A stretch of DNA of 64,000 nucleotides from Trichobilharzia szidati (lineage: Eukaryota > Platyhelminthes > Trematoda > Strigeidida > Schistosomatidae): positions 90,409,256 through 90,473,255 of the forward strand of contig OX235271.1 in the NCBI GenBank assembly GCA_944472155.2, written 5' to 3'. The notes beneath the pieces were generated by a model. The model was not told the origin of the DNA. It saw only the letters and a list, made by a program, of their open reading frames with translations, and did no database searches. Shown here in pieces: positions 48,001 to 58,649 of this stretch. The position numbers were made by a program, and so were the translations under genes. Position 1 is the first letter of the stretch, and every line of letters begins with the position of its first letter.

Positions 48001-50977
48001 AATTCAACGAAGAAAATTTTCTTTATGGGAAAAATCATCTTTAGAAGCTGTACAGTTGTATTTATATTTACCAAAAATGTAAAGTAGTCCACTGTTCAGT
48101 AGTAAGGGTTATATAATTGATATGACTACTCAGAAGTGGCTTTAAAACTAAAAATAACAGTTGTAAATTGTGTAGTACTTAAAATCACAAGGGAAGAAAG
48201 GGTTAGAAATTTGATAAGGTGAAAATTGTTATTCAATGAGAAGGAAGGTACTTCAGTCTCCATTTAACAAGTGTGAAGAGGATGGGAAAACATACAAAAG
48301 GAACATGTGACAGTGGTAACAGTGGATTAATTATTAACGTAAAAGCAAACTAAAAAAAACTAAAAAAATTACAGGGAACGACAAATGAATAGGTTAAGAC
48401 CATGGTAGAATAAGAGACTGGACAAACTTCTTCTGTATACAGAATTCGTGGTTTTATTGACGAATTACCAACGCCTCAAATTTCTAATGCTTTCTTCTTT
48501 TGTGACATTGAGTATTACGTAATTTACAACTTTTATTTTTACTTCTGAAGCCACTTCTGAGTAATTATGTCAATTGTGTCACCCCTGTTATTCAACAATG
48601 GACTAATATACATTTTTGGTAAATATAAATACTACTGTAAAGTCTCTGAAGATGATTTGGTCGATAAAGAAATTTTTTTGATGAACTGTCTTTCAGTTTC
48701 TTCATGGCTCAATAGGTATTTTCTGTGATTTTAGTCTGAATTAATTAATAGAATGTTAGTTACAATCAGCTTCAAATGAGAGGATTGTCAACTATTGATA
48801 TGCATAAATCAGTATCATGATAGACATAAATGTGCATCACATGCACTTGAAACTGACTCAAAACAACTCTCCATGCTATACAGTCGTTATTTAAAACCTT
48901 AAAAACCCAATAAAAATGTGCCTGATTGATTTATGAATGTTGCTGAGACGTAACGGTTGCATGTATGCTTTATTGATGAGCCATAAGTGAAAGAATTTCT
49001 GTCAACTAATTTCTAGGGAAAATACTTGAGTTTTGGTATTGCTTTTTGACCTTATTACGGCATATTCTTTTAGTCACACTAACAATCTAAGCTTATTTTT
49101 AATGTTATTTAATTTACTCAAGCTTTATACTCATATATTGAACAGCTTTGCTTATTGCAATAAAGAATATCAACAGAGTTATGGCGAATGGATGCCATCT
49201 TTTACATCGACTTCACCAAAACTAACCAGTTTTGTAGCTCTTATTTAACTGTCTGAAATCTACATTTATCTTTGTTACAGTGCATTCACAAACAGAGTTT
49301 CATTTGAAAATATAGTATTAGTTAGGATGATCAGTGATCAGTAAAACACCGTAAGCAGATTAAGATAACGTTAGTCGGGTTCAGTGAAAAATAAATCGTC
49401 TCGATGACAAAAATCCCCATAGTCAAGTACAGCGGCTTAGCATAAAGTAGATGGTCAATTACAGAAACATCTAGAGACTTCATACCTCACGATCTCACAT
49501 TTCACTTATAAAATCTTTCTAAGACGCCTAACAATCATATGCAGGAAGGTATTTTTATTTTTCAAACAAACTATGATAAGCGGCATGTAAATTCTGTAAC
49601 TACAGCTAAGCATAAACACCAAACTTATAAGCGGCAATCTAGATTCAGGGAAATCTCTTTATTCACTCAATAATAAACAGAATCTCTGTGGAATTAATTT
49701 TCAGAAAAAAAAGCTGTGAGAAAGTATAATTTTGAAAAAAATCTAACTTTATATTTGGAAATGTTTACTACATATATGAAAGATGGGAAAGCAAACCTTG
49801 AAACCACAGAACTCAAAGTTCCAGAGTAATATTCCATATCATTATGAACAATAAACTGTGTACGAAACAGCCACCAGTAAATAATACTACTTCCCTGTAT
49901 GAACAATAATAACAAGCAAATTAATATGGAACCGAATCCTACCACAGATAAATTACACATACATTAACATTTTCGTTAGTTGTTCCATTTATTTCTATTG
50001 TGTTTTACGTATTATTCTAAACTGCTATTTAATAACCACTTTCAGTATATGAAAGACAATGAGAACTATATAAGACACATCCATTTTCTTTTACTGTGAG
50101 AATATTTTCATTATGAACTTTTACAGTACTATGTACTGAAAAAACATGATTTTGAAAATAGGCTAAACGGTTATCTGGATGATGATGATGAATAAAAGTG
50201 GAACCCAGAATGAGCATTTCGTCCTATTTAGGACCCATCGACTAGATATGCCTGCATCACCAGCGAATGATGACTGTGACTGAAACTAAACAGACATCGT
50301 TTCAAAATGCCAAAGCGTTATCTACTAGCTTAATGAGCAGCGTAAATCACCTCTTGCGTAATAGATATCAATTGTTATTTGCGTCAGTTAGTTTCGATTC
50401 TCAGTGGAAACACCCTCACTCACTGGAGATGCTGGTCAATTCTACTGACGAGTCCTATGTAAGATGGAATGTACACCATGGATTTCAAAGCTCATTACCA
50501 TCGTTTTAATTTTTAGACGCAGTCAAAGCGTCAGTACTAAGAGTTGACATGCCAACAAAGACCGAGAAATAGAAACTAACTTAAACAAAGTTTAACAGGT
50601 GGTCACATAGAAATGCCTACTACTCAGATTATCTCACATTATTACTTTCAAATTTCGTTGCATTTTATCCTGGTTGTCGATTTCATTATCTGTGTTCATA
50701 AGGCGCGTTTCAAGTGCTAAAATTGAATTACACATGTTAATGTTTATCCGTAAAATATAAGCTTTTCAATTTTCAATATATTGGCAGTGAATACAACAGC
50801 AGTAGAACATAAAATACTTTTCCACTTGACTATTTAGTGGTTTTTATGCACAATTATGATATTTAACTTTATTCAATTTCTTTTTTTTATAATTTCAGTT
50901 CTGTAACACATGAACCAGATAGTTTCATTTACTTCTTTGTTGAGAAGTATGCTGTATTACTCTACAAATCAGGATAA
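45019..50977 (+). CDS. LC8-type dynein light chain (DLC-5), two exons with a 5.7-kb intron
   Basis: Exon 1 (45019-45203) encodes [40 protein letters not shown] and [11 protein letters not shown], ending at a GTAAGT donor. It is two codons shorter at the N-terminus than the paralogues. The best matching second exon is 50899-50977, after ATAATTTCAG. It encodes [20 protein letters not shown], then LLYKSG and TAA, giving 87 residues. The phase and splice point agree with the other four genes, and no other LC8 exon lies between. Tyr65 is Ser, so the groove has lost one conserved aromatic residue. A possible AATAAA is at 51198-51203. The long intron (45204-50898) contains AT repeats and degenerate elements. 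Pairing of the two exons is by position, phase and family; a transcript would confirm it. Confidence 0.88.
45204..50898 (+). other. DLC-5 intron: low-complexity and degenerate repeats
   Basis: 5,695 bases between the two DLC-5 exons. Weak traces of a hammerhead SINE lie at about 45540-45680 and of a tRNA-like SINE at about 45700-45850, both too decayed to call. An AT run sits at 47104-47121. No coding exon of another gene was seen. Confidence 0.5.
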
Positions 50978-51449
50978 AAATAGGCAGCCTTCACACTGTC
51001 AAAAATGAGAAAACGATGGTGTGCTGATTTCTTCGTTGAATTTCTGATAATTATGCGGATGGAATACCTGTTATTATATACGTATTCAAATTCCATCTTT
51101 TAAATAATGCCATAATTTTTTTTGTTATAAAACTACAGCTAATTTGACTGCTTTAAAGCTTTGCTTTTATTCGTATTCAGATATTATTTGTATTAAAAAT
51201 AAACTTGTGAATAAATCTACTATATTTTGAGTGTACTTCAGTATTATCTCTTGAATTTATCAAAGTTCGTTTCACATGGTAATTATTTAATAATATTTTA
51301 AACCACATAGCTTGTTTTAATAATCTAAGCGATGAATAAACGCATCTAATTCTAATATCAGTTAAACATTCGAAAGACGAAAATATTGACAGAAAACACA
51401 TTATTGTGTTTCATTGTGTACACTAAAGGCGATAATATTGATTCGCATG

Positions 51450-51675
51450 TATCCATGGTTTGATAGTAGAATGCTCACCAGACATGTAGAAGGTTCGGTT
51501 TCAGTTCACAGCCGCCTTGCTCCTAAACTTTACTGTTTCCTAACCTGTAGTAAGCCCGGGAAAAATGAAAAGCTAGGTGCGAGGCTGGAAACCCCACTTT
51601 GTAAAAACGACACGACTGATGATGGAACCTCGAAAGCTTGAAGCCCATTGTTCAACTCAGAAGTCAAGGAATTAA
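51450..51675 (+). mobile_element. tRNA-headed SINE (GATAGAATGC family), degenerate
   Basis: 'TTTGATAGTAGAATGCTCAC', a weak B box, 'GGTGCGAGGCTGGAAACCCC' and 'GAAGCCCATTGTTCAACTC' follow the order of the family, with many changes. Confidence 0.6.
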
Positions 51676-51739
51676 AAATAGTTCGACTACATTGCAAACT
51701 AGAACTAGTCAAACTTAATTGCTCTGGTGATTTGCTAAT

Positions 51740-52266
51740 AAGTGCCAAAGAAAAAACTGTTTATGAGTCTGGCATTGAAAGGTGACACCATTTCGGAATT
51801 GATTAAAAATCGTTTATCTAAATGTATTAAACGCACTTTCCTTGCAGCTGACTTGCAAATAATTTTTACCAGTCGAAATATGATTAGACAATGCGTCAAG
51901 GATAGATTACCGCTTTTGTCCACATCTATGTGTATTTACTCTTTTGCCTGCTCTTGTGGAGCTGTTTATATTGGACGTTGAAAGCGTAATCTCCGAAAAC
52001 GTGTAGCTGATCACTATCCAGTTTGGTTAATGAAAGGCGAACGTAGAACTGCAAAGTCGTCTATTTGTGATCACCTGTTAGAGTCAGGTCATTTAGCCCC
52101 ACGTGATTCATCTTTCAAAGTTATCTTCTTGGCAAAATCGAATCGATCCAAAAGTTTACGTTTTCTTCACTTATGCATAGTCGAAGCTTTAGCTATACAT
52201 GAACAGAAACCTAAATTATGTGTTCAAAAACGTTTTGTCAAACCCCTTTCTTTACCTTGGTCATAG
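51740..52266 (+). pseudogene. Penelope-like GIY-YIG endonuclease C-terminus, one stop
   Basis: A single frame of about 175 codons with one TGA (51979-51981). It encodes LALKGDTISELIKNRLSKCI, a linker with AADLQIIFTSRNMIRQCV, then SMCIYSFACSCGAVYIGR, the stop, KRNLRKRVADHYPVWL, SSICDHLLESGHLAPRDSSF and the conserved end IHEQKPKLCVQKRFVKPLSL then PWS and TAG. The YIGR motif, the downstream Arg/Lys helix and the DHLLESGH block are intact. It is the youngest-looking of the five Penelope-like fragments. The RT is absent (5' truncation). The 3' untranslated part probably continues to about 52620. Confidence 0.86.
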
Positions 52267-52619
52267 TAATGTTCTTTCTAGTTTTTACTTTATTTTATTT
52301 TACCACTTGAATTCTTTCCACTTCACTTCACATCTTCATTCTTATCGTAATCGTACTCCTAATTTTTTTTAAATTTTTAGACAACACTTGACATTTTTAA
52401 AACATTTTTGATTTCAATTCACCTATAAAACAATCATTAATAATTTTGTAATTTATCCACTTCAAGTCTACCCCTTATAACATTTTAATTATCGTAATTC
52501 TTATCAGATATATGTTTATTGACTGAGCAATTATTTAGTGCCACTTAATAATCTTTTCTGTAATAATATTAATTATGTTATAAATGTCTGAGAAAGGCCT
52601 CAGGTTTCTAAACTTTATC

Positions 52620-53500
52620 TTAGGGCAATATATATACATTTCCTCAGTGTTGGCCCATCACTTAACTATGATTCTAGGGAATATTGTACCCTACTGTGTC
52701 GAAAGCTGTTGGTTGTATCTCAAACTACTGCTGCCATTTCGTGTCAAGACTTTGTCAAAACCCACCCACATCAAGTTTATAACTTGATTCTTGAAGTAAC
52801 TGGTGCAAAACTACTGCTCACTTTCATTCAGTGAGTAGTAGAAGGGGTAGCCTAATGAGAATACCTGCATTTTGACTTCGTGTAAGCGCAACTTCCACAC
52901 TGGAAAAATTCATGTTTTTTTCTTCATCACTTGAATTAACAGTAAAACCAAATTAACATTGGAAACATTATCGACGTTTCAAAATCGCTGTATTAAAGTT
53001 GCAAACTGTAGTCTTTTTTTCGTTTTACTTATTTATGAACAACATCTACAAACAATTAAACAGTCTAGAGCAAACTTAAAAAGATGCACATGATCGCTTC
53101 TAACATGTGCCAGAATAAGTGGGTGGTGTAAAGTGAAGCCAATTTTGTATCTCATATCTATGATGCATGAAAGATACAGCTTGGTATCAATCGTTGCATA
53201 CCATAGACAAAATTATGACACTATGGAATGTACAAAAATCAATTGTTTCAAATGTAAATTACCTTATTTACATGAAACAAAAATCTGTAATAATTTCACG
53301 TCATAAGACTTAATGATTTTGTGCATTAGAATTATAGAAATGAATTTGTTGAAAATTAATGATTTATGGTCGCATATCTCGAAGTCATAAGCTTCATAAT
53401 TACGTTCAGTCCTTAAACATTATTTTGAAAAGCATAGAAATGACACATCTCCCAGCTCAGTGGAAGCACTGCAAAAGACAACAAGACAAAGATCTAGTAC
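52620..53500. other. Intergenic, nothing recognised
   Basis: No gene or repeat match. Confidence 0.35.
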
Positions 53501-53504
53501 TATC

Positions 53505-53585
53505 AGGTTTCCCAGTGGTTCTCTAACCGATGTCAGTTCATGTTAAAATCCTGAAACTAATCGACTCTCTGCAAACCAAGACAAT
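53505..53585 (+). mobile_element. Hammerhead SINE (Sm-alpha-like), 3' end only
   Basis: 'GTTTCCCAGTGGTTCTCTAA', 'CCGATGTCAGTTCATG', 'AAAATCCTGAAACTAATCGA' and 'CTGCAAACCAAGAC' match the last 80 bases of the unit at 9932-10043. Confidence 0.7.
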
Positions 53586-53903
53586 AATCTGTTAGATTTT
53601 ATACGAAGTGTTTATAAGTAAAACATGGTTCTTTTTCAAGCAATGTTTCCTCTCAATGATCTTGATGAAAGCAAGAAGAACTAAATTTTTAGATACAGTG
53701 AGCACACTGCTTCAGCAGCTAACAACCTAAAATATTTATAGTTTTAATATAGGGAGAATATACGCTTTTATGTTTAACAGGATTAAGTAAACCCATTAGA
53801 AGGAAATGCTAACAGGGACTGACAAATCCACTATTCTTGACAGCAGGAGAACTTTCTCTGAAGATTGACTTAATCGTGAATCTTTCTTTCTTGACAAGTC
53901 TGC

Positions 53904-54105
53904 GTGCGTCGGTGGCACAGTGGTTAGGACTCTCGCCGACCATGCACATGGTCCGGGGTTCGATCCCCTGCCGGCGCACACCCGATATCTATTGTCGGCC
54001 CGAATTTGGGCTACCGATATCCATGCTGAAAATTCCATACTTGTACTCATAATACGGTGTGGAATCAAGCTGTAAATAAAGAATAAAAAAAAATAAAAAA
54101 TAAAG
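53904..54105 (+). mobile_element. tRNA-headed SINE (TGGCACAGTGGTTAG family), best copy
   Basis: A box TGGCACAGTGG (53913-53923) and a perfect B box GGTTCGATCCC (53957-53967) give an intact internal Pol III promoter. The body carries CCCGAATTTGGGCTACCGAT and ATACGGTGTGGAATCAAGCT, with an A-rich tail at 54075-54105. It can serve as the reference for the copies at 1055, 2563 and 10278. Confidence 0.86.
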
Positions 54106-54789
54106 TATAGGAATAATTATCCAAAATAATTTATAAGTCTGTATGGAATAAATTACAATACTCCAAAAGATGTCACATCAGACCAGTGAAAATCCAATTT
54201 TAAATCAATTGATTTCCAAAGGCAATAACATCCTCAAGCAAATGAATTAGTTGATAGGATTCGCTCCCGTTAGATATTGTTGAGTTATTGAGCTTACTGC
54301 TGCATGAAGCACTAATTTTTGCCTTTAGGAGATGAGAATGAATAGGCAGCTTTCATAAATCATCTCCGATGGAGTTCGCGATTCAACATGTAAACATCAA
54401 ATCATGTAATTATGAAGGAGATAAAAATAGGCATCCAGCTGATTCTCCAAACCTTTTACTAATGGTCTCAGGCACAAAGATTTACAATCCTTTTCAGCGG
54501 AATTCATTGGCGTTTAGCTGATTCACAAGACAAAGCGGTTATATCAACCGTCTTTAAAATTATTCATAGGATAAGGAATACATATCTGATTCATTTCGCT
54601 GGACTAACTGTTGTTAAATGAACGAAATGTATTATTTACATTAAAATAATTTTCATGCTTCGAAGAAGATTATTCTCTGTAATATGCTTCATTGAATATA
54701 TCTTTCTCTCACTCTCTGGTTCAATGATTTTTGAGCGAAAAAATCATCATCAAAATATGTTGACACCTCATTGAGTTATTATGCTTTCA

Positions 54790-55215
54790 ATCAAACCCCT
54801 GCAAACAAGTACTTGAACATCAATGAGATGCTCACCAGCGACTGACCCTATTCAGGTAGGTAGTTACCTGGCGTTCTAGTGGAAAGCCATGACCAGTAGA
54901 GTGCAGCAGGTCGGGTGTGAGGACAATTACTCACCAAAAACATTGACTAAAAGTCGCGCTACATCGTGAATTGGCAGAAGTTAGAATTCATGGGCTGGCC
55001 ATTGGATTAGGTCGCAGTGGCTTAATTGTCTACGAGCTCGCCTTGTTACCAAGATGGTCCCGGGTTTGAATTCCGCGCACTAATGAAGAGTCCCAGACTA
55101 GGACGAAACAGTTGTCCAGTACTCGTTGGTGGTTTTCCAGTGGTTCTCTAACTGATGTCAGCTCATGATGAAATCCTGTAACAAATCAGTCAAATCCCTA
55201 CAAACCAATACTTCA
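54790..55215 (+). mobile_element. Hammerhead SINE (Sm-alpha-like), full, with target-site duplication
   Basis: Flanked by a 14-base direct repeat TTATTATGCTTTCA at 54776-54789 and 55216-55229. The element opens with a copy of its own 3' end (CCCCTGCAAACAAGTACTTG, equivalent to CCCTACAAACCAATACTT at 55196-55213), then runs through the whole unit: GTAGGTAGTTACCTGGCGTT, A box GTGGCTTAATTGTC, a B box GGTTTGAATTCC, and the ribozyme region CTAATGAAGAGTCCCAGACT then AGGACGAAACAG. The core has CTAATGA for CTGATGA, which changes an invariant G. Confidence 0.86.
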
Positions 55216-55239
55216 TTATTATGCTTTCAGTTAGACTGG

Positions 55240-56990
55240 AATCTAGAACTCACCATTTCAAACCATAAGTCATTGTCAGGTAGAATACTGACCCATTGGA
55301 AAACGGAAACCACCTCGTGTATTTTGTCGCTAGCCATCAGTTATCACATAACATCAAGTACTGGTGAAACGCACCATCAAGAAACCCTCTCAGTATGTCA
55401 GTACTGCATCGGAATAGAATCACTTAGGTTCTTCATTAAATAAACATCAGGAAATTAGGAAAGGTCATTATTAGATCTCTATGCTTCACAATAAACTTTG
55501 TAGTGAATTTGCAGACACTTCAGTGATGATGTACTTGAAATGCAGTCTTACCATTGCCTATATATTTGCATTTCCCTATTACAAAAAAATCAACTTAAGA
55601 TGTGCAGTAATACAGTAGGCATTGTTTTCAGATGGGTCAGTTTCAAAAAGGTGGACAGTAGTATGAATGTAAGAGCGAAATATCCTTTGTTTGTGACTAT
55701 AAGTCAGTATATAAGTGGAAACTACAATACACGTTGTTCACTAAGAAACTGTTTCTTTAAAATTACAAAGAGAACGTTAAGATTTAAAAACGGATATATG
55801 CGTTTCAAAAATGTAGCAGTTTTCAAATTATGACCAATTTTTATTTTCTATCCCAACTCACACACTGTATTTCCTCACCTATGAATCCAATTTCTAGTTA
55901 TCTAAAAGACGTTTTGATAGGGCTTTGAATACATATGCAATGTAGATCCTCCAGAGTTCGATTTCCACAAAATAGACACCTAAAGTGCTTAGTCAACTGT
56001 CATTCTATAATTATGATCAAGGTAAATAGCCTTGAACTCTGTAGAACGCTATCTAAATTGTGTCTCCTATAAGGCTAGCTAACTGTTGAATATAACTTTA
56101 CGTAGACTCTTTTTATTCTTAGTTTGACAATCAAATGCCGTCATTCAAGATCCCGTGGCTTAGATCCCTTGTTTATCAGAAGCTATCCGAAATGTGTACA
56201 TATATTTACGATGGTTTTCATCGTCTCAAATTAAGAACTCCACAGTCGAACGAATATATTTTATATAACATTTAAAAATCGCTGTCGTTCCAGTACATCA
56301 TTTTGAATAGAATTTGAAACTGTGTAACCACAACACTCTAAGCAACTAAAATTTAGTTATAACTGACTATCACTTATTACAAAAAATACGCTCCCATGAT
56401 ATTAGGATAAATTTGATGAAAAAAACCAACTTTTCTGCAATCAGGGCGTTTTTTGTCGCTCTGGAATTTCATTTGACCAACCAACTGACATTGCGCTAGA
56501 GGATGTCTTCACGCATATCCACTAACAAGTAAGGGAGAAAAGTAAAGACTGACTGGCAAAAAGATTTCCTTTGAAACAAAACGTTAATTGGAAATAGACG
56601 CCCTGCGGTTCAAGAGAGGATAACTAATTTTTTGTTATACATTTCATTAACTCAGGTCGTCTGCCCTATGATTTGCATCAAAAAGACGTCAGATAACGTT
56701 ACTCTTCACAGAGATAAAATCCTTCAGTTTCAAAGATGCCTTAAATTATCTATGAAAGATGAAGATATTCTTTTCGTTTAGTTCTTATAGCATACGTACT
56801 TGACAACCATGAATACACCGAAAATAATCCAGAAAAATATAAGAAAGAGTCAGTGATGATTCTGATTGCAGTACTAGGTGTAACACTTAATAAAATTGAG
56901 TGATATCCCTGCATGCAAATTTATCGCATTACCTCCTTTTTTTATCTAAGCAAAATCATCATATCTTGTTTTCATTCCTTAGCCTTACGA
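55240..56990. other. Intergenic, nothing recognised
   Basis: No gene or repeat match. An open stretch of 97 codons at 55540-55833 has no recognisable motif. Confidence 0.35.
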
Positions 56991-56997
56991 TCGGAAC

Positions 56998-57200
56998 AGT
57001 AGGCTTCAGGCTTGAGCCTTGAAGTCTAATAAGGAGTGGTGTTTCTTTTTACAGGGTGGGGCTGTTTGCTTCACACTCAGACGTCCCTCTTTACGCAACT
57101 TACTGTCGGCCTAGCGACGTTTAGGAGTGCGTCAGCGGAAAGTTGAAACTCGGGTTACATGCGAGGTTGTAAGGCATTCTACCACTGAAGCACTGGCGCA
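56998..57200 (-). mobile_element. tRNA-headed SINE (GATAGAATGC family), reverse, degenerate
   Basis: Minus strand: TGCGCCAGTGCTTCAGTGG then TAGAATGCCTTAC, a weak B box, 'CCGACAGTAAGTTGCGTAAA' and a 3' 'CACTCCTTATTAGACTTCAA'. Clear order, many substitutions. Confidence 0.6.
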
Positions 57201-57209
57201 GTGATCAAA

Positions 57210-58310
57210 TTTGAGTTTAATCTAACTTTTCAAGGTGAAAGCACCAAAAAGTAACATTTTTCACTTATCCGATACCCAAAACTTTTAAAAGGAATAAACA
57301 AACGCAAATCCTGGACACATAGGAAACATCGTACTAAAAACCACGAGGAGCTAGAACGATATAAAGCAGGTTTGGTATGATTGTGAGAAGTATATGGTGC
57401 CGTAAATTTCCTCTGGTTATTCCTGCTGTATCACTGAATGTTTTATCAAATAAATTTATCCAATAACTGTACATTTATTCGGAGCTTATATGTTACCTCC
57501 TATGAACTTCTCAGTTCAGGTTAGACATATTTATTGTTAAAAGTCTATAGTTAATCATATTCACTCATGTAGGCGACTCTGAGTTCTCTGCAACTCTCTA
57601 GTAGACTCTATTAGATATCAGCAGTATGAAAGAATTTCTCAGGGTAGAATATGTTTCTATTCAATTTTCGTCACCTTCAGGATTGGAAAAGTTATTCTCC
57701 CACTCTTCATACATTTCCAGGGTACGTCAAACCTTACATTTTTATTCTAAATTGGTGTTATAATAGACTGAGTGTGTGGCATGAATCATTGTAAAAGACA
57801 ACATAGTCGATCTAGTTTGTTGATTTTCCTATGACGCTATGAGATTTCGCAATTTCCATATTATCGAAACCATACTCTCACTATAGTATTCAGAAGTCTT
57901 ATGATAACCATACATCAAAATAACGGTGAAGATCGCTGTTAAAATGAAATTAACGATTTCCGAAAAAAGCTATTAAAGAGCGTTTTAAGCCTTATACAGA
58001 AACGGAGGGACGATTGGAAATTTTGAAAATAATACTAGTTGTTTCGTGCGAAAGTATGTCTGTAAGTAATGACAGTATGTCGAAAGATAATATAAGTTTC
58101 ATGAAAAATTAATATAGGCAGAACTATTACTGAACCGTAACCAACGTAGTTTTAATTACATCGACCAAGTTTGTATTGTAGTAAATGAGCTAAGGTAAGA
58201 TAACGCAATCTAATATAAGATAAACAGTCGAACGAAACCTTAAAGTGCAAATTTCATGCTTTTAGCTTTCAAGAGTTGATTTGTAAGGATTACATTTGTT
58301 TCCATGAGTT
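57210..58310. other. Intergenic, nothing recognised
   Basis: No gene or repeat match. Confidence 0.35.
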
Positions 58311-58317
58311 CATCATG

Positions 58318-58635
58318 GATCAATATCAGTTAGAGAACCACTGAAAACCAAGGAGTACTGAACAACCTTTTTTAATCCTAGTTTAGGGCTCATCGGTAGT
58401 ACGCGCCCAACGCCTGGTTTCGAACCCAGGACCCTCCAGTTACAAAGCAAACTCCTATACCATTCAGTTGCTGAGACCTGATTCACTGGCTAGCCCATGA
58501 ATTCCAACTTCTACCGATTCGTGATTTAGTGCGGCCATCAACCAATGTCATTGGTGGGACATCCATCCTAACACTTCTCACTAAAATTCCAGGAAACTCC
58601 GTCCTGTAGTAAGTCACTGGCGAGCATCAGATCAA
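58318..58635 (-). mobile_element. Hammerhead SINE (Sm-alpha-like), reverse
   Basis: Minus strand: 5' body with AATCGGTAGAAGTTGGAATT, TCATGGGCTAGCCAGTGAAT, B box GGTTCGAAACC, then CTACCGATGAGCCCTAAACT and AGGATTAAA, and a 3' block GGTTCTCTAACTGATATTGA. This copy lacks the AGA insertion seen at 9912 (it reads CGATGAGCCC), but GAAA is lost. Confidence 0.75.
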
Positions 58636-58649
58636 TTTTCACTAGCTTT

